The notes: a model not told the origin generated them from the sequence alone. A stretch of DNA of 41,817 nucleotides from Lachnospiraceae bacterium (GCA_021199495.1 JAJQHY010000072.1:1-41817); one strand, 5' to 3'; counted from the stretch's first letter, positions 7,501 to 15,955 are shown. Numbers and translations: made by a program.

Positions 7501-9363
7501 ATGATAAGATGCGGAAACTGTAACCGGGAGTTTGAACAGAAGGAAAATATGCTTCAATGTCCTCACTGCGGCAGCCTGCTGCCGCTTGAGGATATTGCCG
7601 TTTCAGAGATTGGCGCCGCGCTGCGCTATATTGTTCTGTTCGGCGGAAAGGATATTCTGAAAAACAGGGGCAGAGTGACTTCCATGCTCCCGGATATTTA
7701 TCGCGGGAGGCCGGAGGATCTGCGCCTGATTCGCTATGCGTATCAGATCGCCGAAAAGGAGATCGCTTCTTTTGTAAATGCCGCATCCGCGGGCAGAGAT
7801 CCGTCCGCTGCGCTGACAAAGCTTTTGCGTATGCTCAATTATATGTATATGGAAAAGCGGTACATGGATCAGACTGTCGTTGCGTTTCTGGTCGCGTATG
7901 AGTTGGATGCCGATCCATATCTGGGAGGAGAAGGACATCCTGTCATTGACAGACTTTCGCACAGGCTGCACGCAGAAGAGCTGACGGATGCTCTGCGCAC
8001 ACTGGGGCAGCAGCAGGGCGCCGTCATATGGGAATCTGCGCCGCAGGCGCTGTCCATGCTGCAGGACGCCAATCCGGCGCTGAAGGATGAGCTCAGACTG
8101 CTGTATTCCATCGCCAACGGGGCGGGCGCGGAGCTTTCTGCGCTGATGAAATGCATCTGGAACGCCGCTTATCAGGAGCATGAAGAAAAAATGCCGGTGG
8201 CTCTGCTGCAGGCGAAGCTGCGGGAATGCTTTCTGGATCCTGACGCAATTGATTTTGCTCTGGAAGCAATTCTTTCTTCTGCCGGTCTGAAGTACACGCA
8301 GCAGGTATATCATCCGGCGGGTTCAGGACCTGCGAATACGACTACACCTGCCCGGCCCAGAAAAAATGGCGGGACTTCCGCGGCTGGCGCTTCAACCTCC
8401 GGTACAGCAGCAGGAAAAGGGGCAGGCGCAAACAATGCGGGTACGGCCGGGTCTCAGACAGGGAGAAATGCGGGAGGAAGCACCGCAAACAATACATCCG
8501 GAAAAGGCGGGTCGGGAAAGACACAGCCGAAGAAGAAAAAGAAATTTTCGTTCGGAAAGCTGCTCTTTTATCTGCTGCTTCTGTATCTGGCTTATCGCTT
8601 TGTGATCAATCCCTGGCTGTCAAAAAGAGCAGGGCAGAAGGAGAGTATAACGACAGAGCAGACCCAGGAGGAGGTGCAGGACGAAACCCAGGCGGAATCG
8701 CAGTCTGCCGGGGAGGAAGAGGTTCTGGCTTATACGGTGACGCCAGAGATCAGTACCGCGGTGACACAGATCGGCCTGTATCAGACCGGCAACATCGCCA
8801 GTCCCTCACGTTACGCGGAGTATACGGGCGCCGATGAGATCATGCATTTTCATTATCCGCGGGTTCTTTATGAGAGTGTCACGCTGGCATATGACAACGA
8901 CGGGGACGATATTGATGTGGAATTTACCTGCTCGGACGACGCCAGCTATCTGTATGTTTCCACGCATCCGGCATCTTATTACACGGACGCGGAAAGCATT
9001 GATTCAGAGGAACTGAAGAACACGCTGCTTGCGGAGGCCGAGGCGGGGCTTAAGGACGTGGAAGTCCTCAATGAAAGACAGAGCATGGCGACCATGGCAG
9101 CAGAGACCCAAAGCAGCATGATCTACACGGTTCGGGTGCGCGGATATGACGCGGCGGATCCGGATGTGGTGGTTTATGTTTTAATGCGGGTCAGCTCCTC
9201 TGCCGTGCAGCAGATGATTTTAAAATACCCGGTCGCGACGGACGAGACAGACCTGGCGCTGAAGGAGTATTACGCGCAGACCATGTATGATCTGTGCGCC
9301 TTCGGCGGCAATACAGACTACGAGAGCTGGTCTGATTTCAAAAAGAGTTATAATCTGGATTGA
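7501..9363 (+). CDS. Zinc-ribbon, single-pass membrane protein with extracytoplasmic domain (candidate sensor)
   Basis: A 620-residue protein. A zinc ribbon opens it (Cys4, Cys7, Cys20, Cys23). Residues ~30-265 are helical. A Gly/Ala/Thr/Asn-rich linker follows (about 275-345), then a lysine cluster and one membrane segment (about 352-372), an acidic stalk and an extracytoplasmic domain of ~220 residues. There is no signal peptide, so the N-terminal half should be cytoplasmic and the C-terminal half outside. The family name is not known to me. It starts 5 nt after the phosphatase stop, so it belongs to the operon. Its layout suits a receptor that links an outside signal to the cytoplasmic kinase/vWA/PP2C proteins, which is inference from architecture and context. 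The next gene is a divergent paralogue. Confidence 0.8.
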   Translation: MIRCGNCNREFEQKENMLQCPHCGSLLPLEDIAVSEIGAALRYIVLFGGKDILKNRGRVTSMLPDIYRGRPEDLRLIRYAYQIAEKEIASFVNAASAGRDPSAALTKLLRMLNYMYMEKRYMDQTVVAFLVAYELDADPYLGGEGHPVIDRLSHRLHAEELTDALRTLGQQQGAVIWESAPQALSMLQDANPALKDELRLLYSIANGAGAELSALMKCIWNAAYQEHEEKMPVALLQAKLRECFLDPDAIDFALEAILSSAGLKYTQQVYHPAGSGPANTTTPARPRKNGGTSAAGASTSGTAAGKGAGANNAGTAGSQTGRNAGGSTANNTSGKGGSGKTQPKKKKKFSFGKLLFYLLLLYLAYRFVINPWLSKRAGQKESITTEQTQEEVQDETQAESQSAGEEEVLAYTVTPEISTAVTQIGLYQTGNIASPSRYAEYTGADEIMHFHYPRVLYESVTLAYDNDGDDIDVEFTCSDDASYLYVSTHPASYYTDAESIDSEELKNTLLAEAEAGLKDVEVLNERQSMATMAAETQSSMIYTVRVRGYDAADPDVVVYVLMRVSSSAVQQMILKYPVATDETDLALKEYYAQTMYDLCAFGGNTDYESWSDFKKSYNLD

Positions 9364-9414
9364 AAACGGGCTTAAGCGCGGTATTTGGATTTCAGATTTG
9401 GAAAGCGGGACAGT

Positions 9415-11112
9415 ATGCGTGCAGACAGTTTAGTGAAATATTTGAAAATGATCCGGGAGCAGTACGGCGCAGACCTCTTTACCATGCCGGACAGACTGTG
9501 CTCCGTTCTGACCGATCTGGCGGGTGCGGAACGCCTTCAGAGGGAAATGGTGCTTTTAAAGACCTGCTTTCGGTATGCCGAAGCGGAAATGACCGCCTAT
9601 GTCAGGGCACTGGCGGGAAAGGGAAGTGTGGAGGAGGCGTTATATGACGCAAAGCAGGCGCTGCCGTTGAGCTTCGTGCCCCCTGATGAAGCAGGAGAGC
9701 TGCTGAAGTGTTTGGCCGCCGCTTTTGACATGGATCTGCAGGGCGTGGACGATGGAACGGACATACAGCTGCTGCTGATTCATACGGAGCAGCTTTCCGA
9801 TGCGCTTACTGCGCTGGATGACCAGTATCAGAATAAGCTCTGGCAGAAGGGGGATGTGCTGGCGAGTCTTTTGGCGGACCAGGCTCCTGATCTGGCAGTG
9901 GAAAGACAACTGATTACGCGGATATACGCAGAAAACGGGGCGGCGGTCAGAAAGCTGATTACGGTGATTGTGGGGCAGAAGGATGAGACCGGTGTTGTAA
10001 GTGATCTGCGCGCGAAGCTTCTGGATTCCTGCGTGGACGCATATTATGCAGACGCTTTTCTGACGGCAGTGCTGGATATCTTCGGGCTTTCCTATGCATA
10101 CGCGCCCAGGGAGCAGAAAGCAGGTACACAGGACACTGATCAGGCGTTATCCGGGCAGGGTGCTTCGCAGAACAAAGGCGATTCTGAGAGCGGGCAGGGA
10201 ACGCAGAATGTTCACAAGACAGGCGCAAACGCCGGTGCAGGACAGGGCGGAAAAACCGCGGCGGTTCCCAGGAAAAAGAAACACGGCTTTCGCCGGTTCG
10301 TATTGCTAATGCTGCTGGCCTTCGCGCTGTGGAAGGGCTTCCCGCGGATACAGAGTACGCTCGCGGAGAGCAGATTCGCACAGGTGCTCCCGGCCTGGCT
10401 TACCGGCGGCAGCGCAGAGGATGAGGTTTCGGAGGAAATCCAGGAGGAAGAACTGATCGCCCAGGCGGATGACGCTGTGCAGAGTGAGGATGCGGAAACA
10501 GAGGATACGCAGCAGGTGGCGGAAGAGGAAGAAACGCTTTACATACCGCAGGTGGAGTTAACCATTACACTGGAGAGCGTTGACGCCACTGTCTACGATG
10601 AAAGTCTGACGGATCTGCGCAATTACGCGAAATACCAGGGGAGAGGCTTCCAGATGGCCTATCCCACGACGCTGTATTCCAATGTGGAGCTGAGCGATGA
10701 CTTATTCAATACCATGTATGAGTTCACGGGAACGGACGGCTCTTATCTGGAATATATCCGTTCCAGTCTGCAGCACAAATATACGGCCGCGGAATACCGG
10801 GAAACGATAGTGGCCACGCTGACATCCGGGATGACTGATGTGCAGTATCTGACCATGGACGACGGGGATTCGGAGGCTTATTTCACGCTGTCGGCAACGG
10901 AAGGGGATCTGTATGTCTTTATTGCGGGAGAATGGAGCTACAGTACCGCCACAACCATGATCCTCAAATATCCGCAGCCGGTGGACGAGGACGACCGGCT
11001 GATCAAGGAATATTACAAAGAGTGCCTCTATGTTTTATGCAATTTCACGGACAGCGAGGCACAGGGACTGTCCCTGAGAAGCTATGAGGACTTTCTGCAG
11101 GCAAATCCGTAA
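9415..11112 (+). CDS. Single-pass membrane protein, paralogue of the preceding gene without the zinc ribbon
   Basis: This 565-residue protein has the same layout as its neighbour: a cytoplasmic helical domain (about 1-230), a Gly/Gln/Asp-rich linker, a basic patch and one membrane segment (about 287-309), a very acidic stalk, and an outside domain of ~190 residues. The last part of both outside domains aligns by eye: MILKYP, then an acidic DE pair, then KEYY and LC with a similar ending. The N-terminal zinc ribbon of the paralogue is absent. The ATG at 9415 is preferred to a TTG at 9385 in the same frame because the helical domain starts there. It is the last gene of the operon and stops 7 nt before the convergent STAND gene's stop codon. 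Confidence 0.77.
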   Translation: MRADSLVKYLKMIREQYGADLFTMPDRLCSVLTDLAGAERLQREMVLLKTCFRYAEAEMTAYVRALAGKGSVEEALYDAKQALPLSFVPPDEAGELLKCLAAAFDMDLQGVDDGTDIQLLLIHTEQLSDALTALDDQYQNKLWQKGDVLASLLADQAPDLAVERQLITRIYAENGAAVRKLITVIVGQKDETGVVSDLRAKLLDSCVDAYYADAFLTAVLDIFGLSYAYAPREQKAGTQDTDQALSGQGASQNKGDSESGQGTQNVHKTGANAGAGQGGKTAAVPRKKKHGFRRFVLLMLLAFALWKGFPRIQSTLAESRFAQVLPAWLTGGSAEDEVSEEIQEEELIAQADDAVQSEDAETEDTQQVAEEEETLYIPQVELTITLESVDATVYDESLTDLRNYAKYQGRGFQMAYPTTLYSNVELSDDLFNTMYEFTGTDGSYLEYIRSSLQHKYTAAEYRETIVATLTSGMTDVQYLTMDDGDSEAYFTLSATEGDLYVFIAGEWSYSTATTMILKYPQPVDEDDRLIKEYYKECLYVLCNFTDSEAQGLSLRSYEDFLQANP

Positions 11113-11126
11113 CCGTTTCTTAACGG
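11113..11126. terminator. Short hairpin between two convergent operons
   Basis: CCGTT-TCTT-AACGG forms a 5-bp stem exactly at the junction of the two convergent stop codons. There is no long T run on either side, so it would be a weak bidirectional terminator at best. Confidence 0.3.
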
Positions 11127-13231
11127 GAATCGCTTCCGGCGTCCAGCAGCTTGGATCTGACCCGCCCTATCCACTGTGGGCGGGCCGGGAAATGCTCCTC
11201 CAGTCTGATAAAAAGCGTCTCGTATTCTTTGGCGGCCTCCTTCATGCGGCCTTCGGCCGCGTAGACGTCCCCCAGCTGCTCTAAGCAGATTAAAGTGTCC
11301 TTAAAGTAAGGGCCGCGATAGATCAGGTCCCGCTTAAGATCCTCCTTCGCCAGCTGCTCAGCCAGCGCAAAGTCGCCTTTGTGCAGATAAATCTGAATAA
11401 GTACAGTGTCATATTCATTCTGACGGATTTCTGTGCCGGGTATGCGCTTCATCGCAGTCTTCGCGCTTTCGCACAGAGCAAGCGCCTCGTCCGTTTTTCC
11501 CTGTAAAAACAGAATTTCGCTTTCCCTGAGCAGCTGTGACTGCCAGACTGTTTCGTTATTGGTATCATGGCTGTGGCTGATTCCTTTCTCTGCACAGTAT
11601 TTCATATATTCCTGGAAACAGGATTGTCCCTTTCGCAGATAAAAAACCGCCTTTTCCATGGAGCCTTCCGCGAGATAACGGCGTGAGAGCTTCATATTTG
11701 CCTCGGCTAAAAGCCGCAGATACCGGCTGTCATAGGGCTTACACTGTGTCAGCGACTGATAAGCCTTCTCATACCATGCATTCGCGTGTGCGACATCCAT
11801 GGAATTATAACAGACCGCGGCCATGCGCAGATACATCTCGCCGGTGAGCTGATGGCATGCTCCGAAATCCTTCTCCACACAGTCCACAATTTTTTTCTGC
11901 CAGCGCTCCGCTTCCTCATAGAACTCCTGAATCCACAGCCAGGTGGAGAGCCGCTCCAGTTCAATCGCAAACCAGGACGCAGGCTGCGGGAAGGCCTTCA
12001 GAATGGCGAAGACATAAGGCTCCATTTTCTGGTTTTCCGCGTAGGTATTCTCCCACATATCCCACTGTGCGTTGCAGAAGCTGGCCACCATGCCCCGGCA
12101 ATTGGTGAGCGTCGGGGTAAAGAGCTGGCGGGCCGCTTCGGCCACCAGCGGATGAAGGGATAAGACGGCGTTTTCTCCCTGACCGCTTCTGTTGACCAGG
12201 AGAAAGGTTTCAAGCCGTTCCAGCGCCTTTGCGGATACTCTGGAAATCTTTAAGTAGAGGGAGAGCGGGATTCCCTTGACAGGCATAATGGACAGTTCTC
12301 TGAGCGCCTGTTTCTCCTCCTGGCGCAGCGAAAAGCGGGAAAAAAGATCTGTGAGAATGCCTGCAGCGGATTCTGAACCGGAAACAGGAGAGGCTGTTTT
12401 TTCATTGGAGCCGGTGTCCTGCGCCGCTCTTTGCACAGCCATAAGCTTCATCAAAAGAACATGGCCGCCTACCTGCCTGTAATATTTCTGCAGGCGCTCA
12501 GGTTCTTCTTCCCTGTTGTTATCATAGCCGTAAGCGCGCAGAAACAGTTCCCATTCACCGCGGGTCGAAAATCCGGATACCGGAATACCGCCTCTAAGGC
12601 CCCACAGGCCGGGGTGAATGCGGGTCGTCACAAGAATGTCGCAGGGGAGGGAGTAAACGGCGTTCATGCCCCTGTCCTTTTCGCGGTTTAAGTCATCAAG
12701 GATGATCAGGAGGCGTTTCTCATTTGCAATCTGTGTCAGTGCCCGTATTTTTTCCTTAAAATAATTAGTTCTGTTGCTGTACGCATCTCTTGTGTACTGC
12801 AGATTGGAGATCTGTAACTGATTGTCATCGCAGATGGCGGACTGAATGCCGTCGTCACAGTAAAGAAAAAGCACATGATCATAGTCATTTTGCCTGCGGC
12901 GCAGATATTCCCTGGCGATGGCGCTCTTTCCCATGCCTCCCATGCCGTAGAGAATGACGGGACTGCAGCCGGCAGCGAATGTATCCGCAATCTGTTTTAA
13001 TATTTCTTCTCTGCCTACAAAAACTTCCTCCGGCAGAGTCAGCCGGGTGAGCAGTCTGATCACGCGCGATTCCTGATATTTTGCCCGGGCCTCATTGAGC
13101 TGTTTTCTTTCCTGGGCTTCAAGCGCCTCATTGCCAAAGCCCGCGGGCGTGTTTTTATATCTGACACGGAGCAGAAACTGATGCTCTTTCCATTCCAGCA
13201 GCTCCTGCTCATAATTTTCTTTTTTTCTCAT
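11120..13231 (-). CDS. STAND NTPase: NB-ARC domain with TPR-type C-terminal repeats
   Basis: A 703-residue protein. After a ~65-residue charged N-terminal region, VGREE marks the start of an NB-ARC ATPase with P-loop GMGGMGKS (96-103), Walker B LLIILDD (174-180) and the sensor motif VTTR (201-204). A winged-helix region follows, and residues ~430-690 are helical repeats of TPR type. STAND ATPases of this plan are signal-driven switches that assemble on ligand binding; bacterial ones act in transcription control or phage defence. No effector domain such as TIR, nuclease or protease is visible at the N-terminus, so the output must be supplied by a partner or by the N-terminal region itself. AGGGG lies upstream of the ATG. 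It is the last gene of the operon with the MATE transporter and the unrecognised 314-residue protein. Confidence 0.85.
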   Translation of the reverse strand: MRKKENYEQELLEWKEHQFLLRVRYKNTPAGFGNEALEAQERKQLNEARAKYQESRVIRLLTRLTLPEEVFVGREEILKQIADTFAAGCSPVILYGMGGMGKSAIAREYLRRRQNDYDHVLFLYCDDGIQSAICDDNQLQISNLQYTRDAYSNRTNYFKEKIRALTQIANEKRLLIILDDLNREKDRGMNAVYSLPCDILVTTRIHPGLWGLRGGIPVSGFSTRGEWELFLRAYGYDNNREEEPERLQKYYRQVGGHVLLMKLMAVQRAAQDTGSNEKTASPVSGSESAAGILTDLFSRFSLRQEEKQALRELSIMPVKGIPLSLYLKISRVSAKALERLETFLLVNRSGQGENAVLSLHPLVAEAARQLFTPTLTNCRGMVASFCNAQWDMWENTYAENQKMEPYVFAILKAFPQPASWFAIELERLSTWLWIQEFYEEAERWQKKIVDCVEKDFGACHQLTGEMYLRMAAVCYNSMDVAHANAWYEKAYQSLTQCKPYDSRYLRLLAEANMKLSRRYLAEGSMEKAVFYLRKGQSCFQEYMKYCAEKGISHSHDTNNETVWQSQLLRESEILFLQGKTDEALALCESAKTAMKRIPGTEIRQNEYDTVLIQIYLHKGDFALAEQLAKEDLKRDLIYRGPYFKDTLICLEQLGDVYAAEGRMKEAAKEYETLFIRLEEHFPARPQWIGRVRSKLLDAGSDSR

Positions 13232-13308
13232 AAAATGCCCCTACTTTGCCGTCTTTCCTGTCCTTCTGTCATAAGAAACGTTCCTGCTGTTTAACAGGTG
13301 CTTCCTTT

Positions 13309-14253
13309 TCATTCCAGCGCTTTGAAATATAAAAACCGAAGCTCTTTGAGGTTACTGTCCTTCAGCGCCTGATCGAGATAACGGTAAGCGCCCTGCAGCC
13401 ATTTCGAGCATTCCTCCGGGGCAAGTCCCGTGCAGGTCTTTTCATAAAGCTCTAAAAAGCGGATGATCAGCAGGTCGAGCTGCTCGCCCTTTACAGTGGT
13501 GTGTTCCTCCTGCAAAGGCAGGTAGCCGAATTCTGTGAGCGCCTGACTGACAGTCTGCCTGTTTAAGAAAGGCTGGCTCAGCAGGAAAATGTGCCGGATC
13601 ATGCTCTTCCTGGGAATTTCGCCTAAAAGACGCATCTGCTGTTTGAATTCGGATTCATAATTGATGCTGGCGATATGTCTTTCTGAGGCAGAGCGGTTTT
13701 CGTCGGAAAGACAGGCTCTGGCGTCCATAAAATAAAAATGGCGGAGATTGCGCTCTAAATCCTGGCGGCGCACATTCAGCTGCATCCGGCGCAGCGGATG
13801 GATTTTCCACAGATATTCCTGTGCGAGAGCCTGCATCTTTGAGAGCCTTTGTCTGTAGATTTTATGCAGGGGATCGTTTGGGGAAGGCTCTGTTTCAAAG
13901 ACAAGATCGCTCCGGTCATAGTAGGACAGAAGCAGTATCCGCATTTCTTCCTCAGACAGCTCCATAGCACGGCCGAAAGCAGTGCACAGGTCCCGGTTGG
14001 AGGGGGTGTGCCGGCCGGTTCTCCAGTATCGGATTTTCAGAGTATCGGAAGGATTCTGCGGCAGCGCCGCGTACATTTTGGAATAAATCAGCTCGTCGGC
14101 CTCGGATTTTCTGAAGATTCCTTCGCTGTGCTGAAAGCGGGTGTACATGTCATTCAGCCAGATGCTTTCAGGGCGTTCTTTGTCCTTCTGACTGGCACAG
14201 GAATTTATGATTCTATCCAGCTGCGTTCTGATTTCCGGTGTCATTTCCATCAT
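13309..14253 (-). CDS. Probable regulatory protein of unknown family, between MATE and STAND genes
   Basis: A 314-residue, mostly helical, soluble protein. I do not recognise a named family. Residues ~60-115 contain KIRYWRTGRHTPSNRDLC followed by a helical FGRAMELSEEEMRILL stretch, which has the rhythm of a helix-turn-helix and suggests DNA binding. The rest is charged helices. The frame stays open far upstream inside the MATE gene, but the ATG at 14253 is chosen because CCGGGAGG lies about 8 nt before it and because it overlaps the MATE stop as ATGA. The gene is thus translationally coupled to the transporter gene. A regulator or adaptor for the STAND protein is a reasonable guess from context only. 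Confidence 0.7.
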   Translation of the reverse strand: MMEMTPEIRTQLDRIINSCASQKDKERPESIWLNDMYTRFQHSEGIFRKSEADELIYSKMYAALPQNPSDTLKIRYWRTGRHTPSNRDLCTAFGRAMELSEEEMRILLLSYYDRSDLVFETEPSPNDPLHKIYRQRLSKMQALAQEYLWKIHPLRRMQLNVRRQDLERNLRHFYFMDARACLSDENRSASERHIASINYESEFKQQMRLLGEIPRKSMIRHIFLLSQPFLNRQTVSQALTEFGYLPLQEEHTTVKGEQLDLLIIRFLELYEKTCTGLAPEECSKWLQGAYRYLDQALKDSNLKELRFLYFKALE

Positions 14254-15572
14254 GTGTTTACCTCCCGGATTTTTTTCAAATAAATGCACAGGCCGATGAG
14301 CGCCGGAATGCCCCATTTGACCGCGGCGGACCAGCAGACTGCCGTGTAGCCGTACAAAGGAATAAAAATCCACGCAAAGAGCAGACAGATGAAGGCTTCC
14401 GCAGCGCCTAAAAGAGGCAGCACCCAGTAGATGCCAAGGGACTGGAGAATGTTCCGGCAGACAATGTAGCAGCCGACGAACGGGAGCGCACAGACCTGAA
14501 TCCTTAAGATGCGGCATGCGGCATGTAAGCTCTCAGCGGTCATTTCGCTTCCCGCCAGCAGGCGGATGAGCGATGGCGCGAAGGCCAGTACGATCAGAAT
14601 ATAGAAAGCAGAAAGAACGCTGCAGCCGATCAACAGGCTTTTGTTCCACTTCCTGGCGACGGGAATCCGGTGCTTTTCTCTGTTCTGTCCGGTAATCAGA
14701 CCGGCTGTCACCGCGTAAGCACTAAGAGACGACATCAGCAGGTCAAGGGGCGTTAGGCCGTAGGAATAGCCGGTGAGGATTTCTTCAGGAAGGGTATTGA
14801 CCTGGCGCGTGAATGCAAAGGCACCCAGGCCGATGATGACCATCATCAGGGATTTGCTGCAGCCGTTTTTCATCAGCTCTGTCCAGGCGGGGAGGGATGG
14901 AAGGCAGGGATGCAGCAGCTTTCTCCCGGCCGGATTTAACAGAATCCAGACAGTCAGTATAAACGCCTTGCTGATATGCAGAATCAGAACTGCCAGTGCC
15001 GAGGCTTCCACGCCCAGGCCGCCGCGCGTAATCAGAGCGATCATCATAAGCGTCTGCGCAGCAACACCCACGGTGGACAGAACTGCCGGCACCCGGCTTT
15101 CTGCGAAAATCTCAACCAGCTGGGTCAGCAGATTTTCCAGTCCCCAGAACCCGCCGACCATCAGGATGACTGTCATATAGGGTTCCGCATCCTGAAGCAT
15201 GTAATCCGGGATATTGGCGAGCGTCATGACCGGCCTGGCCAGACCGCTTAAAAACAGGCTGAGGGCGATCATGCCAAAACAGATGAACAGCGCACCCCAG
15301 AGCGCTTCCTGTTTTTGCCGCTCGCTTCCGGAACCGACGCAGCGATTGATGTAAAAGCCAAAGCCGGTGGTGGTGCTCACACAGAAATAATTTTCCATGG
15401 CCAGGCAGCCGCTGCAGGCCACAATCACAGACAGCGCACCCGTGTCCAGATATCTTGCGGTTACAGCTGCGCTGACAACTGTATAGCTCTGTGTCAGAAT
15501 CGTGGAAAGATACAGCGGAATCAGAAACCTGTATACTTTTCGATAAGTCAGCTCCTCCCCAAAACTTTCCAT
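14250..15572 (-). CDS. MATE-family multidrug/Na+ antiporter
   Basis: A 440-residue polytopic membrane protein with about 12 hydrophobic segments in the two-bundle arrangement of MATE/MOP exporters. An opening amphipathic stretch leads into FLIPLYLSTILTQSY, followed by loops such as ARYLDTGALSVI that are typical of the family. It should export a cationic or other small compound using an ion gradient; the substrate is unknown. A start at 15587 (MRGVK) is possible. 15572 (MESFG) is preferred because GAGGGG lies 8 nt upstream of it. It is the first gene of a three-gene minus-strand operon and overlaps the next gene by ATGA. Pairing a transporter with a STAND switch suggests a response to a toxic small molecule, which is an inference. 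Confidence 0.85.
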   Translation of the reverse strand: MESFGEELTYRKVYRFLIPLYLSTILTQSYTVVSAAVTARYLDTGALSVIVACSGCLAMENYFCVSTTTGFGFYINRCVGSGSERQKQEALWGALFICFGMIALSLFLSGLARPVMTLANIPDYMLQDAEPYMTVILMVGGFWGLENLLTQLVEIFAESRVPAVLSTVGVAAQTLMMIALITRGGLGVEASALAVLILHISKAFILTVWILLNPAGRKLLHPCLPSLPAWTELMKNGCSKSLMMVIIGLGAFAFTRQVNTLPEEILTGYSYGLTPLDLLMSSLSAYAVTAGLITGQNREKHRIPVARKWNKSLLIGCSVLSAFYILIVLAFAPSLIRLLAGSEMTAESLHAACRILRIQVCALPFVGCYIVCRNILQSLGIYWVLPLLGAAEAFICLLFAWIFIPLYGYTAVCWSAAVKWGIPALIGLCIYLKKIREVNT

Positions 15573-15735
15573 CTTAACACCCCTCATCAGACTCCGGAAT
15601 CTGCATCTATAGAAAAAATAACATTAATATCAGAATCAGGCAATCAGGTTTATTTTAACAATTTCGCAAATCCGGTGAAAACTGACGGGATTTCAGTTTC
15701 GCTTTTGCAATGGACTGATTCGTCTCAGTTTTGGG

Positions 15736-15764
15736 TTGACAGACAGCCTGAAATCTGATAATGT
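15736..15764 (+). promoter_or_regulatory. Sigma-A-type promoter ahead of a structured leader
   Basis: The -35 box is a perfect TTGACA (15736-15741). After 17 nt comes TAATGT (15759-15764), preceded by TG one base away (an extended -10). A transcript starting near 15771 would carry the 84-nt hairpin and about 230 nt of leader before the gene at 16002. Confidence 0.55.
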
Positions 15765-15793
15765 AGAAGAACAGCAAGCATCATATCAGTGCG

Positions 15794-15877
15794 GGAGCAC
15801 AATTTTGGCTGATTATTGGAGAAGACACGGGAGGAATCTACCCTGTTTTCCTTCAGGATCAGTCTTTTTTGTGCTCC
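15794..15877 (+). ncRNA. Candidate structured RNA (extended 84-nt hairpin)
   Basis: Three stacked helices can be paired by hand. GGAGCACAA (15794-15802) pairs with TTGTGCTCC (15869-15877). After a symmetric TTTT/TTTT internal loop, GGCTGAT (15807-15813) pairs with ATCAGTC (15858-15864). After a further internal loop, GAAGACA-C-GGG (15821-15831) pairs with CCCTGTTTTC (15841-15850) with one bulged C. The apical loop AGGAATCTA, with the GGG before it, contains a ribosome-binding-like GGGAGGAA. It matches no RNA class I can name. A promoter lies 30 nt upstream on the same strand, but the hairpin is equally possible on the minus strand, where it would lie in the MATE leader. Confidence 0.45.
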
Positions 15878-15892
15878 TTGACAACTGCATAA

Positions 15893-15955
15893 GCCGTAAC
15901 GCGGCCGGAACAATCCCCGGCGCGCCGCCTGAAAGCGGGCGGCATCAAGGCGGCG
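15893..15955 (+). promoter_or_regulatory. GC-rich alternative hairpins upstream of the gene at 16002
   Basis: Small stems are GCCG/CGGC (15893-15905) and GCCGG/CCGGC (15904-15921). Then GCCGCC (15924-15929) can pair either with GGCGGC (15938-15943) or, as CGCCGCC (15923-15929), with GGCGGCG (15949-15955). The last two exclude each other. The ribosome binding site begins ~35 nt later, so a leader-based control of translation is possible but not shown. Confidence 0.4.

Noticed and set aside
6898-7566. 222-residue Ser-rich open frame on the minus strand
   Set aside because: It is the mirror of the Glu-rich PP2C tail (GAA/GAG codons read backwards as Ser/Phe); no ribosome binding site and no family features.
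9360-9647. 95-residue plus-strand frame at the start of the second membrane protein
   Set aside because: It overlaps the 565-residue protein's N-terminal domain in another frame; the latter aligns in layout with its paralogue.
14254-14517. Upstream extension of the 314-residue regulator-like protein
   Set aside because: It would lie inside the MATE gene; the ATG at 14253 has a strong ribosome binding site and an ATGA overlap.
15794-15955. Assignment of the structured region to a known riboswitch or ribozyme
   Set aside because: The conserved cores I remember for guanidine, c-di-GMP, cobalamin, twister and hammerhead RNAs are not present; it is left unnamed.
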